Source of the DNA: Lewinellaceae bacterium
GTDB taxonomy: Bacteria > Bacteroidota > Bacteroidia > Chitinophagales > Saprospiraceae
Assembly: GCA_020636005.1 (NCBI GenBank)
Contig: JACJYR010000006.1
Span: forward strand, 62,001-126,000
Reading direction: 5' to 3'
DNA: 64,000 nucleotides
The translations under genes and the position numbers were made by a program. The notes under the pieces were generated by a model that worked only from the letters and a program-made list of their open reading frames with translations, ran no database searches and had not been told where the DNA came from. Below, one piece after another: positions 50,571 to 59,126 of the stretch (its first letter is position 1; the number at the start of each line of letters is the position of its first letter).

Positions 50571-51470
50571 ATGAAGACAAATCAATTAACTCAGCTACTG
50601 GCAGCTTGTGTGGTTGCCACCGTAATGGTACTCTTGACTTCCTGCGCTGCCGACCAGGCCGACTCGGCTGCCGAGCCTGTCGTTGAAAGCACACCCACCG
50701 AATCTCCCTATGTAATTGCACCCAACGGAGAAATTACACTCCGCACCGATTGCGACGGCGTGGACATCCACTGGGAGTACGAAGGTGCCGACGGGCCCGA
50801 CTATTGGGACGACCTCTGCACGGATTGGGCCTGTGGCGGATACCAGCAATCGCCGGTGAACATCGTTCCGCCCCCTGTTCGCCGTTTGTCCAAATCGCTG
50901 CGGTTTTACTGGAAAAACACGGAAACGCACATCGTGAACAATGGCCACACGGTGCAATACAATATTGACCAGCCAAGCAACCAGAACGACCGGAGCTATA
51001 TCTCGCTGAATGGCCAGCGTTTCTACCTGCTCCAGTTCCACTTCCATGCTGCCTCCGAGCACACGGTGAATGGCGAGCATTATCCTGCGGAAATCCACTT
51101 TGTGCACCAAAACCCGCTGAATGGACAATTGGCCGTTATTGGTGTCTTTGTGGAAGAAGGGGCCGCAAATCCGTTCTTTGCCGACATCCACGATCTTTGG
51201 CCGCACGACGAAGGCCACTACGACGATGCTTCCAGCACTTTCAATCCCAATATGCTGATGCCATCAGGTTACAACAATTTTTACAAGGCCCATTTCTGGT
51301 ACTACGATGGCTCCCTGACTACACCGCCCTGTTCCGAAATCGTGAACTGGATGGTCTGGTCCACCACTATCGAGGCTTCTCACGAGCAGATCATGGAAAT
51401 GGAGAGCGTCCTGCACGAGAACTACCGCCCGGTACAGCCACTTGATGGCAGGTTGGTAAAGGCGCAGTAA
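50571..51470 (+). CDS. Alpha-carbonic anhydrase, lipoprotein
   Basis: A 299-residue protein. A lipoprotein signal ends at LLTSC25. The catalytic domain shows CGGYQQSPVNIV, the zinc-binding FHFHAASEHTVNG (H157 and H159) with H176 in EIHFVHQ, and the YDGSLTTPPCSEIVNWMVW active-site wall. It hydrates CO2 outside the cytoplasm. The ATG at 50571 gives the lipobox. A perfect terminator follows. Confidence 0.95.
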   Translation: MKTNQLTQLLAACVVATVMVLLTSCAADQADSAAEPVVESTPTESPYVIAPNGEITLRTDCDGVDIHWEYEGADGPDYWDDLCTDWACGGYQQSPVNIVPPPVRRLSKSLRFYWKNTETHIVNNGHTVQYNIDQPSNQNDRSYISLNGQRFYLLQFHFHAASEHTVNGEHYPAEIHFVHQNPLNGQLAVIGVFVEEGAANPFFADIHDLWPHDEGHYDDASSTFNPNMLMPSGYNNFYKAHFWYYDGSLTTPPCSEIVNWMVWSTTIEASHEQIMEMESVLHENYRPVQPLDGRLVKAQ

Positions 51471-51525
51471 TAATTGGAATGATAAGACTAAAGGCGGTTT
51501 TGGCCATCAGCGCCTTTCCCGTTAA

Positions 51526-51567
51526 AAATGAACCCTGCTACTTTGCTGTAGCAGGGTTCATTTTTTT
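51526..51567 (+). terminator. Rho-independent terminator of the carbonic anhydrase gene
   Basis: AAATGAACCCTGCTAC pairs perfectly with GTAGCAGGGTTCATTT around a 6-nt loop and runs into TTTTTTT. Confidence 0.9.
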
Positions 51568-51590
51568 GCTCCGAGGTGGTTTCTTCATAA

Positions 51591-51798
51591 CTGGACTTTT
51601 GACATGAACCTTTTCAAAAAAAATCGATAACGAAAATCACAAGGAGTAGCGATTTATACATTGTTAAAATAATTATTTGATGTTTTGGGAAAACAGGGGC
51701 CATTCTCAAAACATCAAAAAATTAATTTTTAAATGTTTTTTCAACTGAAAATCAATCGCATGGAATTTTTTCAACTTGAAACCTTGTCAAAAGTCCAG
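51591..51798. repeat. 208-bp element bounded by CTGGACTTTTGACA inverted repeats
   Basis: CTGGACTTTTGACA at 51591-51604 is answered by TGTCAAAAGTCCAG at 51785-51798. Inside is a GATGTTTTGGGA / TCTCAAAACATC inverted pair. No coding content. Confidence 0.55.
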
Positions 51799-51805
51799 TC
51801 CATAA

Positions 51806-52174
51806 GGATCGAAGGAAAAATAATCCCGATTTCTACTTCCGAAAATTAGTTTTTAATAATCACCGTCCCATCGGGATGGAATCTTTGTAGAATTTGTATG
51901 CATCAATGGTCTCCGTTCCAGCGGAACGGTATCTGATAAGCAACGACATATCGTTCCTACGGAACGAAAGACCTCGGTTCATGGCAAGCTACAAAGATTC
52001 CGTCCCGCTGGGACGCCCGGTAGTATTTTATTAAAAACTTATTTTCTGGGGTACACATCGGGATTATTTTTAAAAAACCCCTCCATTGCTGGGGTTTCAA
52101 CATCAAAATGGTGAAGTTATTTTTTCATCGTTACTAAACAAATATTCACACCGGGATTATTTTTCCTTCGATCC
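51806..52174. mobile_element. MITE-like element with 23-bp terminal inverted repeats
   Basis: The left end at 51806-51828 (GGATCGAAGGAAAAATAATC and three more bases) is a perfect inverted copy of 52152-52174. No coding capacity. Related copies are at 15848-15902 (ends only) and 36830-36939 (no insert, no right end). A 221-bp segment inside (51834-52054) is absent from the 36830 copy. Confidence 0.75.
51834..52054. mobile_element. Second element nested inside the MITE-like element
   Basis: It begins with GAAAATTAGTTTTTAATAA near 51841 and ends with its near-complement by 52046. Inside are REP-like palindromes (CGTTCCAGCGGAACG, CGTTCCTACGGAACG) and a long outer pairing (GGAATCTTTGTAG with CTACAAAGATTCC). 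The 36830 copy lacks exactly this block, so it is an insertion. TAC flanks both sides and may be a short target duplication. Confidence 0.7.
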
Positions 52175-52295
52175 ATGATTGCTTACTTTTCGATTTCTAT
52201 TCTATGCTCTTCGCCTGTAAGTACTTCATTGAAATTAGATTAGATTATTTAGCTGCTTAAAAATTTGAATAACCCCTTGAAAACAAGGCGTTTAA

Positions 52296-52337
52296 AACAA
52301 TTTCAAACCCAATCAAACTACCCAAACAATTTCAAAC
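52296..52337. repeat. 11-mer GTTTGAA array interrupted by the IS5-family element
   Basis: Units TTTCAAACCCAA, TCAAACTACCC and AAACAATTTCAAAC precede the IS; after the IS the array resumes as ATTTCAAACTGC at 55608. The 9-bp target duplication ATTTCAAAC lies within a unit. Confidence 0.7.
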
Positions 52338-52472
52338 GGCTTTGTTGCATGAATCCTGCTTAGATTGTGCGGGATGAAAAGCGGGCTGGTTTTGTATATT
52401 TGGTTTTTGCACAATGCGGTGCGACATAAAGTTTTAATGAATACGCACGACATATTGTTTTGAAAAATCAGT

Positions 52473-53126
52473 TCATTGACTTACGGTTAAATTGTACAGG
52501 TTTTCTTTTGAAAATCTATCATCAGAGATGGTTCTAAGGATATTCTGGTCTTTGTCCAAGCACAACCATGCAAAATCCTTGGGCGAAAACTTGCAGAACA
52601 CGACAGTGCCCTTGTGTTTCAGTCCGACGGAAAAGTTCTTTGAGTAAAGGGCAATCGTGCCGGCAGAGGAGACTTTCCTTGGGTAAACGGCATGCGAAAG
52701 CAGCCCGTATGCCAGGTTCTCATCAAATCGGGCTTCCTCGAATTTTCTGGGATTGTCGTGAAGCTCGGGGAAGAGTTCCTTTCTGGTCACCTTTCCAAGG
52801 CGTGTCACCTTGTAGACTTCCCGCTGGCAACGGGCCGCTTCGTCGAGCCTTTCCTGCAATTGTCCTACATTGGCACATCTGTATGCATCTGCCCAGCGGG
52901 CGGACGTGCCCTGGTTGTTCTCCACGTTTGCGTTGTCAGTGGGCCGCTTGGGGCGGTTGAGGATGTGCCTGATGCCCCACGCCGCCAGCCAAAGGGACAT
53001 GATGGGGATGACATCCCTTGTTGGCACGCCGAAGGGCTCGCCGTTGTCACTCCTGATGGCTTTCGGCACCCCCCATTGGCGGAACAGGTCGAGCATGGTC
53101 TGTCTGACCTGCTGGATGTCCGCCAT
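52473..53126 (-). CDS. rve-type transposase, C-terminal part (copy 1)
   Basis: A 217-residue frame holding the second half of a DDE integrase core: KAIRSDNGEPFG with the second Asp, RPKRPTDNANVENNQG with the catalytic Glu, then a C-terminal domain (TIALYSKNFSVGLKHKGTVV). It is in a different frame from the N-terminal part (53047-53679); joining needs a +1 shift (or an extra base) near a run of six C at ~53141-53146. The internal ATG at 53126 is probably not a true start. Confidence 0.8.
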   Translation of the reverse strand: MADIQQVRQTMLDLFRQWGVPKAIRSDNGEPFGVPTRDVIPIMSLWLAAWGIRHILNRPKRPTDNANVENNQGTSARWADAYRCANVGQLQERLDEAARCQREVYKVTRLGKVTRKELFPELHDNPRKFEEARFDENLAYGLLSHAVYPRKVSSAGTIALYSKNFSVGLKHKGTVVFCKFSPKDFAWLCLDKDQNILRTISDDRFSKENLYNLTVSQ

Positions 53127-53679
53127 ACAGATACGCCCGAGGGGGGAAAGCCTTTGCCTTCAGGATGGCATTGCTCTTCGTGTCGGTGACGTTGAGGTAG
53201 CAGCCTTCGCTGCCATCCGCCAGGCCAATCCTTTCGTTGGCGTCCACCTGCCACTCGTCGTTGGCCAGCCGGGGCCTCTCCGGTGGCGGCTCCTTGGGCA
53301 GCTTTGCCGGGGGCACGACGATTCCAGGAGCGTCTGCCTTCAAACGCCTTTGGTACTGCCGGTCGCTCAACAGCTCTAAATCGGGGAAGTCCTCTCTGAT
53401 GCGGGTGGTGATGTACGGCACACCCCACTCAGGGTGCAAGTGCTTGATGAGCCTGACGAGCCGGTAACCTTTCCCGGAGCCGGGCGTCACTGGCCGTCCG
53501 CAGGCAGAATAGTTCGGAACAAGGCCGGCCTCCCCCTTCGATTCGTAGGAGGCGCAGATGCTCCTGACTGTATTGTAGCTGATACCGTGGCGATTGTAAA
53601 GCTCCAGGTAGCTAACGCCTTCAGTCTGCCTTTCTCGTGCAATCTGTAGTCTGAGTTGTACTGGTTTTGCTTGTCCCAT
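53047..53679 (-). CDS. IS481-like transposase, N-terminal part (copy 1)
   Basis: A 210-residue frame with an N-terminal helix-turn-helix (ERQTEGVSYLELYNRHGISY, then NTVRSICASYESKGEAGL), and the start of the integrase core with the first catalytic Asp in WQVDANERIGLADGSEG. Homology to the core ends at NAILKAKAF; the remainder is frame-shifted read-through. The second half continues in 52473-53126. Confidence 0.8.
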   Translation of the reverse strand: MGQAKPVQLRLQIARERQTEGVSYLELYNRHGISYNTVRSICASYESKGEAGLVPNYSACGRPVTPGSGKGYRLVRLIKHLHPEWGVPYITTRIREDFPDLELLSDRQYQRRLKADAPGIVVPPAKLPKEPPPERPRLANDEWQVDANERIGLADGSEGCYLNVTDTKSNAILKAKAFPPRAYLYGGHPAGQTDHARPVPPMGGAESHQE

Positions 53680-53834
53680 AGGTTTGTGTACTTTTTAACC
53701 GAATGTCAAAGAACGTTATTTCAAAACTTTATGTCGCAGTAATTCGCTAAACCTTTATGTCGCACCGCACGTCACCGACACGAAGAGCAATGCCATCCTG
53801 AAGGCAAAGGCTTTCCCCCCTCGGGCGTATCTGT

Positions 53835-54488
53835 ATGGCGGACATCCAGCAGGTCAGACAGACCATGCTCGACCTGTTCCGCCAATGGGGGGTGCCGAAA
53901 GCCATCAGGAGTGACAACGGCGAGCCCTTCGGCGTGCCAACAAGGGATGTCATCCCCATCATGTCCCTTTGGCTGGCGGCGTGGGGCATCAGGCACATCC
54001 TCAACCGCCCCAAGCGGCCCACTGACAACGCAAACGTGGAGAACAACCAGGGCACGTCCGCCCGCTGGGCAGATGCATACAGATGTGCCAATGTAGGACA
54101 ATTGCAGGAAAGGCTCGACGAAGCGGCCCGTTGCCAGCGGGAAGTCTACAAGGTGACACGCCTTGGAAAGGTGACCAGAAAGGAACTCTTCCCCGAGCTT
54201 CACGACAATCCCAGAAAATTCGAGGAAGCCCGATTTGATGAGAACCTGGCATACGGGCTGCTTTCGCATGCCGTTTACCCAAGGAAAGTCTCCTCTGCCG
54301 GCACGATTGCCCTTTACTCAAAGAACTTTTCCGTCGGACTGAAACACAAGGGCACTGTCGTGTTCTGCAAGTTTTCGCCCAAGGATTTTGCATGGTTGTG
54401 CTTGGACAAAGACCAGAATATCCTTAGAACCATCTCTGATGATAGATTTTCAAAAGAAAACCTGTACAATTTAACCGTAAGTCAATGA
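53835..54488 (+). pseudogene. rve-type transposase, C-terminal part (truncated copy 2)
   Basis: The 217-residue translation is identical to that of 52473-53126 on the other strand. The 5' half of this copy, including the helix-turn-helix and first Asp, is missing, so it cannot make an active enzyme alone. Confidence 0.85.
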
Positions 54489-54575
54489 ACTGATTTTTCA
54501 AAACAATATGTCGTGCGTATTCATTAAAACTTTATGTCGCACCGCACACAACTAAATCTACAAACACACCAGCCC

Positions 54576-55556
54576 ATGTCAAAGGTAAAAAAGGATAACC
54601 ATACAAGCGACAAGCCGAAAGAAAAATATCAGGTTCTCAATTGGTCAGCTTACAACAAAGCCTTAATCAACCGAGGAGATATCACGATCTATTTCGGTGA
54701 CGAGGTGACAGACAAATGGTACAGTGATCTGCCCAACCAAAGAGGAGCCCAACCCGTGTACAGCGACCTTTGCATAGAGACACTTTTGACGTTTAAGGTT
54801 GTGTTCAAACTGGCATACAGACAGACACAAGGTTTTTCACAAAGTTTGCTCAAATTAATGGGCATAGAGGATTTGGAAATTCCATCGTACACGCAAATTT
54901 GCCGTCGTGCAAAAGCCTTGGATATAGCTGTTTATCAGATTCCCCGTAGCGGCCCGATTGTAATAGCTATTGATTCAACAGGTCTGAAAATTTACGGCGA
55001 AGGGGAATGGAAAGTCAGGAAACACGGGTATTCAAAGCGGAGAACATGGCGAAAACTTCACCTTGGTGTCGACCCTAAAACCGGTTTCATTCATTGCCAC
55101 ACCCTGACGTTGAATGACGTGGATGACGGGTCTCAGTTGGAAGAACTGGTTGACCAGGTGGAAGCAGAAGTGACAGATGTCTGTCTGGATGGTGCATACG
55201 ATCACGTAGAATGCTGGGATGGTTTGATCGATAGAGATATAAATCCCATCATTCCACCCCGGAGCAATGCTATCGAATGGTATGAAGAGGTACCTGATGA
55301 CATCCCTGATTATCCACGAAATGTTGCTGTAAATCGAATGAATGAAATCGGTATAAAGGAATGGAAAGTTGAAACAGGCTATCATCGACGAAGTTTATCA
55401 GAGACGGAAATGTTTCGCTATAAAACCATCCACGGCGATAGACTATATTCCCGAAAATTTAGCAGCCAAAAAACCGAAAACGATATCAAAATAAAAGTGC
55501 TCAATATAATGACAGCCCAAGGTATGCCTGTTGCTAAACCAAGAAGAGTGGCTTAA
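54576..55556 (+). CDS. IS5-family transposase (DDE, Y-R-E-K type)
   Basis: A 326-residue intact transposase. Catalytic residues: Asp in IAIDSTGLKIYGEGEW, Asp in VCLDGAYDHVECWDG, and Glu in the Y(2)R(3)E(6)K signature YHRRSLSETEMFRYK. The ATG at 54576 (MSKVKKDNHTS) is preferred; an upstream in-frame ATG at 54534 lies inside the nested element. The nested insertion lies 30 nt upstream and may have replaced its promoter. Confidence 0.92.
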   Translation: MSKVKKDNHTSDKPKEKYQVLNWSAYNKALINRGDITIYFGDEVTDKWYSDLPNQRGAQPVYSDLCIETLLTFKVVFKLAYRQTQGFSQSLLKLMGIEDLEIPSYTQICRRAKALDIAVYQIPRSGPIVIAIDSTGLKIYGEGEWKVRKHGYSKRRTWRKLHLGVDPKTGFIHCHTLTLNDVDDGSQLEELVDQVEAEVTDVCLDGAYDHVECWDGLIDRDINPIIPPRSNAIEWYEEVPDDIPDYPRNVAVNRMNEIGIKEWKVETGYHRRSLSETEMFRYKTIHGDRLYSRKFSSQKTENDIKIKVLNIMTAQGMPVAKPRRVA

Positions 55557-55722
55557 GTTGGCGGAAAATTAGCGAAGCTATGTCTGATCGATTCATGCAA
55601 CAAAGCCATTTCAAACTGCTACGCAGGGTTTTGCCGATTTGGGAAAAACCTACCAGTTTGCAGTATTGATGCTGCCAACTTGCTAACCATATTTCATGTA
55701 CGTTATTTTAAAATTTTCACCA

Positions 55723-56565
55723 ATGAAAACATCCTATGGAGGGCCTGTTATTTTCCTGTTTCTTTTCCTGGCCCAAACATGCGTCTTTGCCCAAAACAGG
55801 GTGCCTGCACTGTCTTCCACCATTCCCAATGCCTTTGCACAGGGCTATCTCGGCTCCATAGGCGCCGGCGGCGCATTGCAATCCCGCTCCCGCCTGACCA
55901 GCAACTTCATCGATCCCGATGCCAATGCGGCCTTTGCTATTGGTTTGGGAAACCCTGAAAAATGGATCGGCGTGGATTTCAGGCTGAACATCTACGGAAT
56001 TGGCAACAACACCGGGGCCTCCGACAATTTTTTAGAAGGGACGGTCGAATTCCACCTGACCCGGCAGTTGGCCAGGCAAATCTGGGCAGGGGCAGGCGTG
56101 TACGACCTGGCAGGTTGGGACAACGAGCCGGCCAACAAGTTGCGCAGCGTTTACCTCACCTTGACCGGGGTGCTGCCGCTCAGGCCCGGCGAAGGCCATT
56201 TTTTCAAAACATGTTACCTTACGGCGGGGGTGGGCAATGGCCGTTTCCGCACGGACGGGCAGTACGATGTGACCAGGGAAGGCGGCGTTGGGGTATTTGG
56301 AAGTGCGGCATTCCAGGTATTGCCGGAGGGGAACTTTGTTATAGAATGGACAGGGTATAACTTGTACACCGGGTTTTCGGTTTTCCCTTTTAAAAAACTG
56401 CCCGCACAGCTTACCATTGGCGTGGATGATATTTTTCACGAGAACTGGCACTTTGTACTGGCCGGCACGATTGGGTTTCAAATTTTGAAAAACAGGCGAA
56501 AAACAATTCACCACGGCACGACCATAATGCCGCCGCCGCCGCCGCAGACTTCCAGGGTGTTTTGA
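55723..56565 (+). CDS. Putative outer-membrane beta-barrel protein
   Basis: A 280-residue protein with signal peptide MKTSYGGPVIFLFLFLAQTC. Alternating strands with Gly turns (GSIGAGGALQSRSRLTSNFI, YLTAGVGNGRFRTDGQYDV, VGVFGSAAFQVLPEGNFVIE) suggest a small beta-barrel. The C-terminus is a low-complexity MPPPPPPQT tail, not a typical barrel end. Function unknown. The ATG at 55723 gives the signal peptide. Confidence 0.65.
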   Translation: MKTSYGGPVIFLFLFLAQTCVFAQNRVPALSSTIPNAFAQGYLGSIGAGGALQSRSRLTSNFIDPDANAAFAIGLGNPEKWIGVDFRLNIYGIGNNTGASDNFLEGTVEFHLTRQLARQIWAGAGVYDLAGWDNEPANKLRSVYLTLTGVLPLRPGEGHFFKTCYLTAGVGNGRFRTDGQYDVTREGGVGVFGSAAFQVLPEGNFVIEWTGYNLYTGFSVFPFKKLPAQLTIGVDDIFHENWHFVLAGTIGFQILKNRRKTIHHGTTIMPPPPPQTSRVF

Positions 56566-56579
56566 AAAAGAAAAGGTGT

Positions 56580-56612
56580 GCGTTTCCTGAACCTGCCAGG
56601 TTCAGGAAACGC
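56580..56612. terminator. Palindromic hairpin between convergent genes
   Basis: GCGTTTCCTGAACCTG and CAGGTTCAGGAAACGC are perfect complements separated by one base. It lies between the stops of the outer-membrane and transaldolase genes and may serve both. Confidence 0.6.
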
Positions 56613-56621
56613 AAGAATGCC

Positions 56622-57278
56622 TTACCCGTTCACCTTCTTGTAGTCTGCCAGGAATTTGGCAAGCCCAATATCTGTCAGCGGGTGGTACAACATGCCCAGG
56701 ATGGCCTTCAAGGGGCAGGTCACCACATCGGCCCCATTTTGCGCAGCCTGCACGATGTGCATGGGGGAGCGGATGCTGGCAGCGAGGATTTCGGTTTCGT
56801 AACCCTGTACGGCATAAATTTCAGCCATCTGCTTGATGAGTTCCATGCCGTCCCAGTTGGTGTCGTCAATGCGGCCGAGGAATGGGGAGACATAGGTAGC
56901 CCCGGCCTTGGCTGCCAGGATAGCCTGTGCGCTGGAAAAGACCAGGGTACAGTTTGTTTCGATACCAATTTCCGTGAAATGGGAAAGGGCTTTCACGCCG
57001 TCCTTGATCATCGGCACTTTCACGATGATATTTTCGGCCAGGCCGGAAAGGTATTTCCCTTCTTCCACCATGCCTTTGAAGTCCGTAGAAATGACCTCGG
57101 CGCTCACGTCGCCCGGTACGATTTCGCAGATGGTTTTGTAGTGTTTTTCGATGTTCGCCTTGCCGGAGATGCCCTCTTTGGCCATCAGGCTGGGGTTGGT
57201 GGTCACGCCATCGAGGATGCCGAGTTCTGCTGCTTCCCGGATTTCGTCGAGGTTGGCGGTGTCAATGAAAAATTTCAT
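56622..57278 (-). CDS. Transaldolase / fructose-6-phosphate aldolase family protein
   Basis: A 218-residue TIM-barrel aldolase of the short (FSA/TalC) type. It starts MKFFIDTANLDEIREAAELG, has VTTNPSLMAKEG, the Schiff-base Lys in NIIVKVPM (K87), CTLVFSSAQAILAAKAGATY and VSPFLGRIDD. This size group transfers dihydroxyacetone units in the pentose phosphate pathway; whether it acts as transaldolase or FSA cannot be told from sequence. Monocistronic. Confidence 0.93.
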   Translation of the reverse strand: MKFFIDTANLDEIREAAELGILDGVTTNPSLMAKEGISGKANIEKHYKTICEIVPGDVSAEVISTDFKGMVEEGKYLSGLAENIIVKVPMIKDGVKALSHFTEIGIETNCTLVFSSAQAILAAKAGATYVSPFLGRIDDTNWDGMELIKQMAEIYAVQGYETEILAASIRSPMHIVQAAQNGADVVTCPLKAILGMLYHPLTDIGLAKFLADYKKVNG

Positions 57279-57422
57279 AGGTCAATGTTGTTTTATTTTT
57301 GAAAAAAATGGATTTATCCACGGCGGTAAAGGTAGGCAAAGCCTTGGGTTTTGTGCCAAGAAGCACAAATTGGATATCCGGGATTACCTTGCTTTGCTGG
57401 TTTTATTAAAAGTGGTTATGTC

Positions 57423-57827
57423 ATGAAAAAATTACTGCTATTCTTCCTCCTGCCAGCCGTGGTGGCCTCCTGCAAAAGTATTTACCATGCAGACAATGTC
57501 TCCCAACTTCCGCCTGATCAGTATTTTGAAAAAATGAAAATCACGCCCGATTTCACGGTCATTGACGTGCGCACCAAAATGGAGTACAAAAAGCAACACC
57601 TTGAAAACGCCCACAGCGCCAGCCTGCTCAGTTTCCGTTTCAAAAAGAAAGTTGCCGGCCTCGACCGCAACAAGCCTGTTTTCATCTATTGTGAAACGGC
57701 GCACCGCAGCCCCTTCGCCGCCCGCAAACTCCGCCGCATGGGTTTTGTGGAAATTACAGATTTAAAAAAAGGCTATAAACCCTACCGGAAAAGCTTGCGG
57801 GAAAAGCCGGCGGGCGGCGGGCAGTAA
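57423..57827 (+). CDS. Rhodanese-domain lipoprotein
   Basis: A 134-residue protein with a lipoprotein signal (MKKLLLFFLLPAVVASC17). The rhodanese domain has FTVIDVRTKMEYKKQHLENA and the active-site loop YCETAHRS with Cys90. It may transfer sulfane sulfur or act as a thiol sensor in the envelope. The ATG at 57423 gives the lipobox; a longer reading from 57351 would add a non-signal leader. Confidence 0.9.
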   Translation: MKKLLLFFLLPAVVASCKSIYHADNVSQLPPDQYFEKMKITPDFTVIDVRTKMEYKKQHLENAHSASLLSFRFKKKVAGLDRNKPVFIYCETAHRSPFAARKLRRMGFVEITDLKKGYKPYRKSLREKPAGGGQ

Positions 57828-57868
57828 TCAGTGGACAGGTATCAGCTACATTCTCAACCGTCCACCGT

Positions 57869-59113
57869 TCACCGCTTCCCGTTGATAAACACTGTGTCAA
57901 TCAAGTCGCTGCCAAACGAGTAGGGAAGAAAGGCAACCGAAGGCATAGGCTTGGTGATGAAAAAATTTGCCCTTTTGCCTTTGGCGATGCTGCCATATTC
58001 CTGTGAACATTCCAGTGCGGAGGCACCATTCAGGGTGGCTGCGTTGATGGCCTCCTCCGGCAACATTTTCATTTGGATGCAAGCCAGCGACAGCACAAAG
58101 GGCATCCTCGCAGAGGGCGAAGTGCCCGGGTTGAAATCGGTGGCGAGGGCAACTGCCAGGTTGGCATCAATCAGTTTGCGGGCGGGCGGCACCGGGTCGT
58201 TCAGGAAAAAGGCGGCGGAAGGGAGCAGGGTGGCTATGGTTTCCCCCTCTTTGAGGGCTTCCACATCAGCTTCGTTCACCAGTTCCAGGTGGTCAACAGA
58301 TACCGCTCCATGCCGCACGGCTGCTGCGATGCCGCCCATACAATTGAACTGGTTGACGTGGATTTTTGCTTTCAGCCCATGGCGGGCGCCCGCTTCTATA
58401 ATTTGCTCCGACTCTGCCACGGAAAAGGCGACTTTTTCACAAAAAACATCAATGTAATCTGCCAGCCCTTCCCCGGAAATTTGCGGCAGCATTTCGTTGA
58501 TAATCAAATCAATGTAGCCCTGCCGGTTGCCGTTGCGGTATTCCATCGGCACGGAGTGCGCCCCGAGGAAGGTGGCCTTGATGCCCAGGTCGATAGCCTC
58601 TTTCAGGCGGCGGATAACCCGGAGCATTTTCAGTTCGCTTTCCAGGGTGAGGCCGTACCCGCTTTTTATTTCGATGAGGCCGGTGCCGAATTTTCGCACC
58701 TCGGCCAGTCTTTCCATTGCCTGCTCAAACAGCACTTCTTCGGGTGTTTCCTGCAAGCGCCGGGCGGAGTTCAGGATGCCGCCGCCCCGGTGGGCGATTT
58801 CTTCGTAGCCCAGGCCCTTGATGCGGTCCACCCATTCCTCTTCCCTGCTTTTGGCGAAGACCAGGTGGGTATGGGAGTCGCACCAACAAGGGAAGACGCT
58901 GCGGCCATCTGCATCTACTTCCTGGCCGGCCCGTTCCGGGCAATTTTCCATGTTGCCAAAATCTGCGAAAAGGCCATCTTCCACCAACAGGTAAGCGTTT
59001 TCAAGGACATCTAACCGGGATAATGCGGTGCCTTTCAGGGGTGCGTTGCGCACCGTAGATTCTATGCCGACGAGCTGTTTGATGTTTTTTATCAAAAGGT
59101 TTGTGGTCATCAT
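57869..59113 (-). CDS. hutI: Imidazolonepropionase HutI
   Basis: A 414-residue amidohydrolase of histidine degradation (imidazolone propionate to formiminoglutamate). Landmarks: CDSHTHLVFAKSREEEW (metal-binding HTH), GTGLIEIKSGYGLTLESELK, FLGAHSVPMEYRNGN, HVNQFNCMGGIAAAVRHGAV, VALATDFNPGTSPSARMPFV. Length is standard. No other hut gene is in the window, so the pathway is split. The -7 box at 59127-59134 supports the start; ATG at 59113 or 59110 are both possible. Confidence 0.95.
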   Translation of the reverse strand: MMTTNLLIKNIKQLVGIESTVRNAPLKGTALSRLDVLENAYLLVEDGLFADFGNMENCPERAGQEVDADGRSVFPCWCDSHTHLVFAKSREEEWVDRIKGLGYEEIAHRGGGILNSARRLQETPEEVLFEQAMERLAEVRKFGTGLIEIKSGYGLTLESELKMLRVIRRLKEAIDLGIKATFLGAHSVPMEYRNGNRQGYIDLIINEMLPQISGEGLADYIDVFCEKVAFSVAESEQIIEAGARHGLKAKIHVNQFNCMGGIAAAVRHGAVSVDHLELVNEADVEALKEGETIATLLPSAAFFLNDPVPPARKLIDANLAVALATDFNPGTSPSARMPFVLSLACIQMKMLPEEAINAATLNGASALECSQEYGSIAKGKRANFFITKPMPSVAFLPYSFGSDLIDTVFINGKR

Positions 59114-59126
59114 TATTTATTTGGGG

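Larger units (their letters stand above)
51571..52337. other. Gene-free region made of nested non-coding elements
   Basis: This 770-bp stretch is filled by an inverted-repeat-bounded element (51591-51798), the GGATCGAAGG element (51806-52174) with a second element inside, and an 11-mer array (52296-52337) that was the insertion target of the following IS. No coding sequence was recognised. Confidence 0.7.
52415..54546. mobile_element. IS481-like element with inverted partial duplication, nested in the IS5-family element
   Basis: The full copy (52415-53769, minus strand) and a 5'-truncated copy (53770-54546, plus strand) lie tail-out, so both outer ends are the same 3' end starting TGCGGTGCGACATAAAG. 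Arms 52415-53191 and 53770-54546 mirror each other (position sums are constant at 106961), giving ~777-bp inverted repeats around a ~578-bp centre. A 5-bp duplication CACAA flanks the whole (52410-52414, 54547-54551), so the composite behaves as one insertion. Confidence 0.9.
52338..55607 (+). mobile_element. IS5-family (IS903-group) insertion sequence carrying a nested IS
   Basis: Terminal inverted repeats GGCTTTGTTGCATGAATC at 52338-52355 and the complement at 55590-55607 are perfect over 18 bp. A 9-bp target duplication ATTTCAAAC flanks both ends (52329-52337 and 55608-55616), typical of IS903-type elements. Its transposase is at 54576-55556. A second element (52415-54546) is inserted between the left end and the transposase gene. 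Confidence 0.93.

Noticed and set aside
53047..53679. Two separate transposase genes in the IS481-like element
   Set aside because: The halves hold complementary parts of a single DDE core, so this is one gene in two frames.
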